The notes under the pieces: model-generated
What the model was told of the DNA's origin: nothing
The model's input: only the letters and a program-made list of their open reading frames with translations
Database searches by the model: none
Translations under genes and position numbers: made by a program
Shown: positions 7,543 through 14,402 of the stretch, one piece after another
How the letters are laid out: the number at the start of each line of letters is the position of its first letter
How positions within the stretch are numbered: the first letter of the stretch is position 1
Source: Stenotrophomonas maltophilia
GTDB taxonomy: Bacteria > Pseudomonadota > Gammaproteobacteria > Xanthomonadales > Xanthomonadaceae
Reading direction: 5' to 3'
NCBI GenBank assembly: GCA_002364755.1
Contig: DEZI01000017.1
Location: 1 to 64,000, forward strand
Length of the DNA: 64,000 nt

Positions 7543-10301
7543 CACTGCCACCCGTAGCGGCGGATGTAGAGCCGCTTCATCGCCGTGGTCAGTACCGCAT
7601 AGCCGAACAGGATTGCAACCAGGAACGGCCAGTAACCCAGCGGCAGGGCCTGCAGCTTGAAGTAGCCAGCCAGCGGGCTCATCGGCAGCAGCACGCCTAT
7701 GGCCATGATCGCCGCGGTCATCAGAAGCAGGGCCGGCGCGGCGATGCTCTGCAGGAACGGCACCTTGGGCGTGCGGATCATGTGCACGATCAGGGTCTGG
7801 GTGAGCAGGCCGACCACGAACCAGCCGGACTGGAACAGGCTCTGGTCGGCCACCGTGCGCGCGTCGAACACATGCCACATCAGCGCGAAACAGCAGAGGT
7901 CGAAGATCGAGCTGATCGGCCCGAAGAACACCATGAAGCGCCCGATGTCGGCCGGGTTCCACTTCAACGGCTGGCGCACCAGCTCTTCGTCCACGTTGTC
8001 GAACGGGATGGCGACCTGCGAAACGTCATACAGCAGGTTCTGCACCAGCAGCTGCAGCGGCAGCATCGGCAGGAAGGGCAGGAACGCCGAAGCAACCAGC
8101 ACCGAGAACACGTTGCCGAAGTTGGAACTGGCGGTCATGCGGATGTACTTGAGCATGTTGCAGAACGTGCGCCGGCCCTGGATGACGCCCTCCTCCAGCA
8201 CCATCAGGCTCTTTTCCAGCAGGATGATGTCCGCCGCCTCCTTGGCGATGTCCACCGCGCTGTCCACGCTGATGCCGATATCGGCCGCCCGCAGGGCAGG
8301 GGCATCGTTGATGCCATCGCCCAGGAAGCCGACCACCTTGCCCTGCGCGCGCAGGCAGCGCACCAGCCGCTCCTTGTGCAGCGGCGTCAGGCGGGCGAAC
8401 ACCCGGTGCTGCTGCAGGGCATGCGCAAGCGAAGCATCGTCCATGCGTTCGATCTGCGGCCCGGTCACGATGGCATCGACCTCCAGCCCGACCTGGGCGC
8501 AGACACGGGCGGTCACCAGCTCGTTGTCACCGGTGAACACCTTGACCTCCACGCCATGCGCGGCCAATGCCTGCAAGGCCTGCGCGGTCGATTCCTTGGG
8601 CGGGTCGAGGAAGGCCACGTAGCCGACCAGGGTCAGGCCGCACTCATCGGCCTGCGAATACACCGACTGGCTGGCCGCGGTCTCCTTCATCGCAACGGCC
8701 ACCACGCGCAGGCCCTGTTCGTTCAGTTCCTGGGTGGTCTGCCGCACCCGCGCCAGCCGCGCCGCATCCAGCGGCTGGTCGATGTCGCCCTCGCGCACGG
8801 TGCTGCACACCGCCAGCATCTCCTCCACCGCGCCCTTGCAGATCAGCTCGTGGTGATCCTCGCGCTCGGCCACCACCACCGACATGCGGCGGCGCTGGAA
8901 GTCGAACGGAATCTCGTCGACCTTGCGGTAGTCCTGCGACAGCCGCAGCGAGCTCTGCAGCTCCACGTGCTCGAGCACGGCACGGTCGAGCAGGTTGATG
9001 AGCCCGGTCTGGAAGTGGCTGTTGAGGTAGGCGAACTTGAGCACGTCCTCCGAATCCTGGCCGAACACATCGGTGTGGCGCTCCAGCGCGATGCGGTCCT
9101 GGGTGAGGGTGCCGGTCTTGTCGGTGCACAGCACCTCCATCGCACCGAAGTTCTGGATCGCGTCCAGGCGCTTGACGATGACCCGCTGCCGCGACAGCAG
9201 CACCGCGCCCTTGGCGAGGGTGGAGGTGACGATCATCGGCAGCATCTCAGGGGTCAGCCCGACCGCCACCGACAGCGCGAACAGGAAGGCTTCGGTCCAG
9301 TCGCCCTTGGTCCAGCCGTTGACGAGCAGCACGAACGGCACCATCACCAGGGCGAAGCGGATCAGCAGCCAGCTGACACTGTTGACCCCCGCCTGGAACG
9401 CGGTCGGCGAACGCTCGGTCGCGGTGCTGCGCTGGGCCAGCGTGCCGAAGTAGGTGCGGTTGCCGGTGGCCAGCACTACCGCCGTGGCCGTGCCGGACAC
9501 CACATTGGTGCCCATGAACAACAGGTTGGCCTGTTCCATCAGGCCGGCCTCGGCGTCACCGGGGCTGGCGAATTTCTCCACCGGCAGCGACTCGCCGGTC
9601 ATCGCCGCCTGAGCGACGAACAGGTCCTTGGCGCTCAGCACGCGGCAGTCGGCCGGGATCATGTCGCCGGCCGAGAGCACGATGTGGTCGCCCGGTACCA
9701 GTGCACGGATCGGCAGGTCCAGCAGGCGCGAGGGGCGACGGCTGTGCAGGTGCGCGCCGAAGTACTGGTCGGCCAGTTCCGCCGCTTCGGTGCCCGCGCT
9801 GCGGCGCAGGACCCGCGAGGTGTTGCCGACCAGCGCCTTCAGCCGCTCGGCCGCGCGGTTGGAGCGGCCCTCCTGCACGAAGCGGATGAGGGTGGAGAGC
9901 ACCACCATCGCAGCGATCACCGCCGTGGCCTTGGCGTCCTCGGTCAACCAGGACACCGCCGCCAGCACGCTGAGCAGCAGGTTGAACGGATTGCGGTAGC
10001 ACTGCCACAGATGGCGCCACCACGGCAGCGGCTTTTCGTGATCGACTTCATTTGGACCGAGACGGGCCAGGCGATCAGCGGCCTCCTGCGGGCTGAGGCC
10101 GTCGCTGTGCGAATCCAGCGCGGCCAGCAGGCGGGATTCATCGAGGCGGGCCAGGGTCAGCAGTCCATCGGTGAGCGCGGAGGGCGCGGCATCTGCCGCA
10201 CCACGGCCAAAGCCGGCCTCTGGCAGGGCGCGGCGGCGGAACAGGCTGCCCGCGCGGCGGCTGCGCAGGAAGGCGTTGAACCAAGCGTTGAGCAGGCTCA
10301 T
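7542..10301 (-). CDS. mgtA: Magnesium-translocating P-type ATPase MgtA
   Basis: A 919-residue P3B-type ATPase importing Mg2+. It carries the phosphorylation motif CTDKTGTLTQD, the actuator MTGESLPVEK, the hinge GDGINDAPALRAADIG, and about ten membrane helices, including the C-terminal cluster typical of MgtA. The start at 10301 is set by GAGGA eight bases upstream. It is the main structural gene of an operon that begins with a leader peptide at 10785 and a 99-codon gene. Regulation by the leader is inferred from the Salmonella system. Confidence 0.95.
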   Translation of the reverse strand: MSLLNAWFNAFLRSRRAGSLFRRRALPEAGFGRGAADAAPSALTDGLLTLARLDESRLLAALDSHSDGLSPQEAADRLARLGPNEVDHEKPLPWWRHLWQCYRNPFNLLLSVLAAVSWLTEDAKATAVIAAMVVLSTLIRFVQEGRSNRAAERLKALVGNTSRVLRRSAGTEAAELADQYFGAHLHSRRPSRLLDLPIRALVPGDHIVLSAGDMIPADCRVLSAKDLFVAQAAMTGESLPVEKFASPGDAEAGLMEQANLLFMGTNVVSGTATAVVLATGNRTYFGTLAQRSTATERSPTAFQAGVNSVSWLLIRFALVMVPFVLLVNGWTKGDWTEAFLFALSVAVGLTPEMLPMIVTSTLAKGAVLLSRQRVIVKRLDAIQNFGAMEVLCTDKTGTLTQDRIALERHTDVFGQDSEDVLKFAYLNSHFQTGLINLLDRAVLEHVELQSSLRLSQDYRKVDEIPFDFQRRRMSVVVAEREDHHELICKGAVEEMLAVCSTVREGDIDQPLDAARLARVRQTTQELNEQGLRVVAVAMKETAASQSVYSQADECGLTLVGYVAFLDPPKESTAQALQALAAHGVEVKVFTGDNELVTARVCAQVGLEVDAIVTGPQIERMDDASLAHALQQHRVFARLTPLHKERLVRCLRAQGKVVGFLGDGINDAPALRAADIGISVDSAVDIAKEAADIILLEKSLMVLEEGVIQGRRTFCNMLKYIRMTASSNFGNVFSVLVASAFLPFLPMLPLQLLVQNLLYDVSQVAIPFDNVDEELVRQPLKWNPADIGRFMVFFGPISSIFDLCCFALMWHVFDARTVADQSLFQSGWFVVGLLTQTLIVHMIRTPKVPFLQSIAAPALLLMTAAIMAIGVLLPMSPLAGYFKLQALPLGYWPFLVAILFGYAVLTTAMKRLYIRRYGWQ

Positions 10302-10322
10302 GGGATCATCCTCGAAAGTGCC

Positions 10323-10341
10323 GACCCGGGCGTGCCGGGTC
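10323..10341 (-). terminator. Hairpin between the 99-codon gene and mgtA
   Basis: A perfect 7-base stem (GACCCGG and CCGGGTC) with a 5-base loop lies in the 55 bases between the upstream small gene and mgtA. No clear U tract follows, so it may be an RNA-processing or pausing element rather than a terminator. Confidence 0.4.
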
Positions 10342-10356
10342 GCGAAGTAGCGTGGG

Positions 10357-10656
10357 TCAGGCGCGGCGCAGGGCCAGCACGGACGGCGACCACGGCTGCA
10401 GGTGCAGGCGCTGGCTGCCACCAATGCACAGGGGCTTCATGGCGTCGCGCAGGGGGTGGGGCAGGTGGCGCAGCACGGTGATGCGCTCGCTGATCGGCAG
10501 CATCGACAGCGCGTCGGCGACGACCCGCGGTGAGCCGAGCGCCAACGCATGGGCGAACAGCACCGGGCCGCGCTGCAGCAGGCGGCTGCGCAGGCCGGCG
10601 ACATCGCGCTCACCGATCAGGCGGCGCAGGCTGATGTAGAGGATCTTGTAGGACAT
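10357..10656 (-). CDS. Small protein resembling MgtE N-terminal repeats, mgt operon
   Basis: This 99-residue protein is not a member of a family I can name with certainty. It reads as short amphipathic helices with the pattern VVADALSMLPISERITVLRH followed by LPHPLRDAM, which looks like the helical repeats of the cytosolic N domain of MgtE magnesium channels. It has no membrane segment or signal peptide. It lies between the leader peptide and mgtA on the same strand, with a modest GGAG upstream. A role in sensing magnesium or in modulating MgtA is an inference from position and this weak resemblance. Confidence 0.6.
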   Translation of the reverse strand: MSYKILYISLRRLIGERDVAGLRSRLLQRGPVLFAHALALGSPRVVADALSMLPISERITVLRHLPHPLRDAMKPLCIGGSQRLHLQPWSPSVLALRRA

Positions 10657-10662
10657 GGGGAA

Positions 10663-10682
10663 ACTCCGGGCAGGCGACGCCC
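10663..10682 (-). promoter_or_regulatory. GC-rich hairpin after the leader peptide, possible attenuator arm
   Basis: Just after the leader stop codon the minus strand carries CCGGGC, a short loop and GCCCGG, flanked by runs of G and C that could pair in alternative ways. It ends immediately before the start of the 99-codon gene. By analogy with mgtL regions it could switch according to how ribosomes move on the leader. No folding was computed. Confidence 0.4.
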
Positions 10683-10692
10683 GGGGCCCCCA

Positions 10693-10785
10693 TCACGCGT
10701 GCGGACAGGGACCGGCGATAGGCGCCAGCAGGAAACAGGGGGCGGCACTCCGGGGCGCGGTGCGCCCGGCAGGGTCGGGGTCCAT
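10693..10785 (-). CDS. mgtL: Proline-rich leader peptide of the mgt operon (MgtL-like)
   Basis: A 30-codon frame starts Met-Asp-Pro-Asp-Pro and holds seven prolines (residues 3, 5, 11, 16, 22, 26 and 28). It is preceded by an excellent AAGGAG spaced six bases from the ATG. Salmonella and E. coli MgtL begin Met-Glu-Pro-Asp-Pro and control mgtA by ribosome stalling or destabilisation on that acidic-proline start under low Mg2+ or proline. The same N-terminal signature in front of an mgtA operon suggests the same mechanism, although the rest of the peptide is longer and unrelated. The symbol is given by analogy. Confidence 0.7.
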   Translation of the reverse strand: MDPDPAGRTAPRSAAPCFLLAPIAGPCPHA

Positions 10786-10877
10786 CAGCGTCTCCTTCGG
10801 TGGGGTCTGTGGTGGCCGGTGGCGCTATTGTCCGCGCGCGGCCGCGCCGGGCCTAGATGCCCGTGGGTAAGCGCGGA

Positions 10878-10891
10878 TATACGTTGGTATA
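10878..10891. promoter_or_regulatory. Inverted repeat TATAC-N4-GTATA upstream of the mgt operon
   Basis: A perfect 5-base inverted repeat with a 4-base spacer lies about 95 bases upstream of the leader start, in an AT-rich island of an otherwise GC-rich region. It could be the core promoter or a regulator site. It does not match the PhoP direct repeat. Confidence 0.35.
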
Positions 10892-10914
10892 AAGGGCGCT
10901 CTCTGCCGCGGTGG

Positions 10915-10935
10915 GTGCCGACCTCTGGTCGGCAC
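10915..10935. repeat. REP-like hairpin
   Basis: GTGCCGACC and GGTCGGCAC form a perfect 9-base stem with a 3-base loop, a sequence form common in Stenotrophomonas intergenic REPs. It lies between the mgt promoter region and the REP array. Confidence 0.65.
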
Positions 10936-10955
10936 TGCTGCCTGCGCTCAGGGGC

Positions 10956-11132
10956 ATCCACGCATGGCGTGGATCTACTGGGGGTCGCGACGGTATCCAC
11001 GCATGGCGTGGATCTACTGGGGGTCGCGACGGTATCCACGCATGGCGTGGATCTACTGGGGTTGCGACGGCATCCACGCATGGCGTGGATCTACTGGGGT
11101 CGCGACGGCATCCACGCATGGCGTGGATCTAC
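10956..11132. repeat. Tandem array of five GTAG REP (SMAG) units
   Basis: Five identical 23-base palindromic cores start at 10956, 10995, 11034, 11072 and 11110, a period of 38-39 bases. Each contains ATCCACGC-ATG-GCGTGGAT followed by CTAC, with spacers that are near-copies of one another (GGGGTCGCGACGG). The last copy overlaps the proline iminopeptidase stop codon. The regular palindromic unit and lack of unique spacers mark it as a REP cluster, not a CRISPR. Confidence 0.9.
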
Positions 11133-12085
11133 AGACCTGTGGAACGGTCCGCGAAGGCGTCGGTCGCGCGGACCAGCGCGTCGGTGGTGGCCGGTTCGGT
11201 CGCGCTGTGCCCGGACAGCACCATCTCCAGCCGGGCTTCCGGCCAGGCGCAGGACAGGTCCCAGGCGCTGCGGGCCGGGCAGATGATGTCGTAGCGCCCC
11301 TGCACGATCACTGCGGGCAGGTGGCGGATGCGATCGACGTCGCGCAGCAGCTGGCCGTGCTCGAGAAATGCGTTGTGGCGGAAGTAGTGCGCTTCGATGC
11401 GGGCCTTGGCCAGGATATCCAGCGGATCGGCATCGGAGACCGCATCGACATCGTGCACCAGCGTGGCGGCGTGGTCTTCCCATCCCAGCCAGGCAAGGCC
11501 CGCGGCAATGCGTGTGTCCTGGTCGGCGCTGTCCAGCCGCTTCCAGTACGCGGCAATCAGGTCGCCACGCTCGTCCTCGGGAATATGCGTTTCGTAGCGC
11601 GCCCAGCGTTCGGGGAAGATCCAGCGGGCGCCGCCGTCAGCCTCGGCGAACCAGGCGTTCTCCTCGGCGCGACCCAGGTATACACCCCGCACGATCACGC
11701 CGGTTGCGCGCTCCGGATGCGCCTGCGCATAGGCGAGGGCAAGGGTGGAACCCCAGGAGCCGCCGAACACAAGCCAGTGCTCGATACCGAGGTGCGCGCG
11801 CACCCGCTCGATGTCCTCCACCAGGTGCGCGGTGGTGTTGTCACGCAGTTCGCCGAACGGCGTGGAGCGACCGCAGCCGCGCTGGTCGATCAGCACGATG
11901 CGGTACCGCGCCGGGTCGAAGAAGCGACGATGCGTGGGCGAGACGCCGGCCCCCGGGCCACCATGCAGGAACACGGCGGGGATGCCCTCCGGGTTGCCGC
12001 ACTCTTCGATATGCAGCGTATGCAGTGCGTCCACGGCAAGGCGATGCTCGCGGTAAGGCGTGATCGGCGGAAAGAGCGTACGCAT
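11129..12085 (-). CDS. pip: Proline iminopeptidase
   Basis: An alpha/beta hydrolase of 318 residues that releases N-terminal proline from peptides in the cytosol. The oxyanion motif FLHGGPGAG, the nucleophile elbow GGSWGST (Ser near residue 110) and DQRGCGRS are typical of the Pip family in Xanthomonadaceae. The start ATG at 12085 gives the standard family length. The gene ends inside the last unit of the REP array, whose GTAG supplies the TAG stop, so the final residues may have been reshaped by the repeat. Confidence 0.93.
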   Translation of the reverse strand: MRTLFPPITPYREHRLAVDALHTLHIEECGNPEGIPAVFLHGGPGAGVSPTHRRFFDPARYRIVLIDQRGCGRSTPFGELRDNTTAHLVEDIERVRAHLGIEHWLVFGGSWGSTLALAYAQAHPERATGVIVRGVYLGRAEENAWFAEADGGARWIFPERWARYETHIPEDERGDLIAAYWKRLDSADQDTRIAAGLAWLGWEDHAATLVHDVDAVSDADPLDILAKARIEAHYFRHNAFLEHGQLLRDVDRIRHLPAVIVQGRYDIICPARSAWDLSCAWPEARLEMVLSGHSATEPATTDALVRATDAFADRSTGL

Positions 12086-12218
12086 GGCGGTGTCTCACGT
12101 GCAGGAACGACAAGCATAGCGGTGCCTGCAGGACGGCGTCGCATCGCGCGTGGTTCCAGTATCCTCGGCGTACAGGGACGGCCGTGCGCGCGCAGGCTGC
12201 CATCACTCCGGGAGCGGC

Positions 12219-12890
12219 ATGGACCAGCAGGATGCAGCGAAGCAGGGCGTAGTGCCGTATACGCTCAGCAGTGGCGGACGCGAGCTGCTGAAATGGGTCG
12301 CGCTTGTGCTGATGACCGGCGACCACGTCGCCAAGGTCGTGTTCGGTGGCTATGTGCCGGTTGTCAGCGAGCTGGGGCGCGTCGCGTTTCCGCTGTTCGC
12401 GCTGGTGATGGCCTGCAACCTGGCCCAGCCCGGCGCTGACCTCGGCAGATCGATCCGGCGCCTGCTGCTCTGGGGGGCGATTGCCCAGCCGCTGCATCTG
12501 CTGGCCTTCGGTCAGCCACTTCCGTTGAACATACTGCTGACCTTCGTCGTTGCGGCGCTGGCCGTGCTCGCGCTGGCGCAGGGCCGGGCCTGGCTGATAC
12601 TGCTGGCGGGTGGCGTGCTGCCGATGCTGGTCGACTACCAGTGGGCGGGTGTGGCGCTGGTGGTGCTGGGCTGGATCGCGTTCCGCAACCGGCTGTGGTG
12701 GCTGCCGCTGGTGGCCTTGGCCGCGCTGTGCTGGACCAATGGCAACGGCTGGGCGCTGCTGGCGGTGCCACTGCTGTGGGCAGTGGCCCGGGTGCCGTGG
12801 CGGGTGCCACGCTGGCGCTGGTCATTTTACCTCTACTACGTGGGCCATCTGGCGGTGCTGGCGGGCTATGTGATGGTGGTCGGCCGCTGA
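12219..12890 (+). CDS. TraX family membrane protein
   Basis: This 223-residue protein has the TraX fold: an early LMTGDHVAKVVF segment, RVAFPLFALVMACNL, and about eight hydrophobic helices. TraX of F plasmid acetylates pilin, but chromosomal TraX-like proteins are of unknown acceptor. The ATG at 12219 follows GGAG, so the longer frame starting at 12150 is not used. It ends 20 bases before the next gene on the same strand. Confidence 0.85.
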   Translation: MDQQDAAKQGVVPYTLSSGGRELLKWVALVLMTGDHVAKVVFGGYVPVVSELGRVAFPLFALVMACNLAQPGADLGRSIRRLLLWGAIAQPLHLLAFGQPLPLNILLTFVVAALAVLALAQGRAWLILLAGGVLPMLVDYQWAGVALVVLGWIAFRNRLWWLPLVALAALCWTNGNGWALLAVPLLWAVARVPWRVPRWRWSFYLYYVGHLAVLAGYVMVVGR

Positions 12891-12910
12891 GCGATCGCCG
12901 ACAATGGGGC

Positions 12911-14020
12911 ATGCCCGCTACACCGACCCTCGATGATCTGCGCCGCCATGCCATTGCGCGCACGCTGTTCAGGCCAACAACCCTGCTGGCGGCCATCCGT
13001 CGCCTCGGGTTCGTGCAGGCCGATCCCATCCGGGCACCGGCCCGCGCCCAGGATCTGACCCTGCGCCATCGGGTCAAGGGCTATCGGGCCGGTGATCTGG
13101 AACGACGCTACGCGCGCCTGCCGGTGGAAGAGGATTGCCTGGTCAACTATGGTTTTCTGCCGCGCGAACTGCTGGCGTTGATGCACCCGCGGGTCTCATC
13201 GCGGGTTTGGGATGCGGCGACCCGCCGCAGGGCGGCTGAGGTCCTCGAATTCGTTCGGGCGCGTGGCAGCGTGCATCCACGCGAGGTGGACCAGGCCTTC
13301 GCGCATGGCCGGGTGACCAACTACTGGGGCGGCACCAGCAACGCCAGCACCCATCTGCTCGATGGCATGCACTACCGCGGCATGCTGCGGGTGCAGCGGC
13401 GCGACAGCGGAACACGCATCTACAGCGTGGCCGATCACCCACAGGTAGACACCGGCGCGGCCGCGCAGGCGCAGCGTGCCGCCGCCCTGGTCGACGTGGT
13501 GGTGCACAAGTACGCGCCCCTGCCGGCTGCCAGCCTGACCTACCTGGTGCGCCTGCTCGGCTATGGCGCGCCACACCTGGCGGCACCGCTGCAGCAGGCG
13601 CTGCGAGAGGCCCGGCATACGCTGGCCAGCGGCGTTGTCGAGGGGACGACCTGGTACTGGCCCGTGGAAGAGAATCCGCGCTCGCGGCGCTTCGCCGTGG
13701 ATGAGCAGGTTCGCCTGCTGGCCCCGTTCGATCCGGTGGCGTGGGATCGTCGCCGCTTCGAGCTGCTCTGGGGCTGGACCTACAAGTTCGAGGCCTACAC
13801 CCCCGCAGCGAAGCGGCGGTTCGGCTATTACGCACTGCCGATGTTGTGGCGCGACCAGATCATCGGCTGGGCCAACCTCACGGCGTCCGAGGACAGAATG
13901 CAACCCGCCTTGGGTTACGTCACTGGCAAGGCGCCGCGCGAAGCAGCGTTCCGCGTGGCGCTGGACGATGAACTGCAGCGCATGAATGACTTCCTGCACG
14001 GGCCAGGCAGCGGATCCTGA
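12911..14020 (+). CDS. YcaQ-like winged-helix protein (HTH_42, DNA glycosylase family)
   Basis: A 369-residue member of the winged-helix HTH_42 / YcaQ (AlkX) family, some of which are DNA glycosylases that unhook interstrand crosslinks. RLGFVQADPIRAPARAQDL near residue 30 contains the Gln-x-Asp motif that is catalytic in YcaQ-type enzymes, and the FDPVAWDRRRFELLWGWTYKFE block near residue 280 is the conserved C-terminal signature. It is a little shorter than E. coli YcaQ. The ATG at 12911 aligns with the family start; upstream codons overlap traX. Confidence 0.85.
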   Translation: MPATPTLDDLRRHAIARTLFRPTTLLAAIRRLGFVQADPIRAPARAQDLTLRHRVKGYRAGDLERRYARLPVEEDCLVNYGFLPRELLALMHPRVSSRVWDAATRRRAAEVLEFVRARGSVHPREVDQAFAHGRVTNYWGGTSNASTHLLDGMHYRGMLRVQRRDSGTRIYSVADHPQVDTGAAAQAQRAAALVDVVVHKYAPLPAASLTYLVRLLGYGAPHLAAPLQQALREARHTLASGVVEGTTWYWPVEENPRSRRFAVDEQVRLLAPFDPVAWDRRRFELLWGWTYKFEAYTPAAKRRFGYYALPMLWRDQIIGWANLTASEDRMQPALGYVTGKAPREAAFRVALDDELQRMNDFLHGPGSGS

Positions 14021-14035
14021 CCGGCGCCTCTCCAG

Positions 14036-14335
14036 TCATCCACGTCCTCGACCTGGCAGCGGCGCCACACCGGCCGTGGCGACGGCCGACGAGGTGACGG
14101 CCATGACGTGGTCGCACTCCGCCAGCCGCGCGTTGGCCACGGCCTGGGTCGCGCCGCAATGAGTGCAGGCGAGGACGGTGCCGCCATCCAGCCGCGCGAT
14201 CTGTGCACCTTCGCTGCGCGAGACCTCACCGCAGGCTTCGCAACGCAGTGCCATCGAACGGATCTGCACGATGACGCCTGCGGGGCCCCTGTCTGCATCG
14301 AGAGCCAATACGAAAAAACGCCCGGTATTGGGCAT
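14036..14335 (-). CDS. Small two-CxxC zinc-ribbon-like protein
   Basis: A 99-residue protein with two CxxC pairs (RCEACG near residue 35 and ACTHCG near 60), expected to bind one zinc ion. No named family was recognised. The ATG at 14335 has a modest GGAGA upstream. It lies 67 bases downstream of the diguanylate cyclase on the same strand. A protein of similar plan is at 45572. Function unknown. Confidence 0.7.
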   Translation of the reverse strand: MPNTGRFFVLALDADRGPAGVIVQIRSMALRCEACGEVSRSEGAQIARLDGGTVLACTHCGATQAVANARLAECDHVMAVTSSAVATAGVAPLPGRGRG

Positions 14336-14402
14336 GGCACTGTCTCCGTGGAACCTGCAGACAGGGTGCCCGCAGCGCTCGCTGGAGGGCGTGATGGAAG
14401 GC

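Larger units (their letters stand above)
10786..11128. other. Gene-free region: mgt 5' leader plus REP array
   Basis: This 340-base stretch holds the untranslated start of the mgt operon (about 10786-10900), a perfect 9-base hairpin and the five-copy REP array. I see no protein-coding frame in it on either strand. No M-box (ykoK) riboswitch core was recognised. Confidence 0.6.

Noticed and set aside
7515..10481. A 988-codon open frame on the plus strand
   Set aside because: It is antisense to mgtA, rich in His, Arg, Gln and Gly as expected from the reverse of a GC-rich gene, and matches no family. mgtA has every P-type ATPase motif.
10878..10891. A PhoP box for the mgt operon
   Set aside because: PhoP binds a direct repeat of (T)GTTTA; the element here is an inverted repeat TATAC/GTATA and has no such half-sites.
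10657..10900. A Mg2+ M-box riboswitch upstream of mgtA
   Set aside because: No conserved M-box core was recognised, and a leader peptide explains the region better. A covariance search would settle it.
10956..11132. A CRISPR array
   Set aside because: The repeat unit is itself a GTAG palindrome, the spacers are copies of one another, the period is too short and no cas gene is present.
12641..12910. A longer N-terminus for the YcaQ-like protein
   Set aside because: The extra 90 codons overlap traX in another frame and do not resemble the family; the ATG at 12911 starts the conserved domain.
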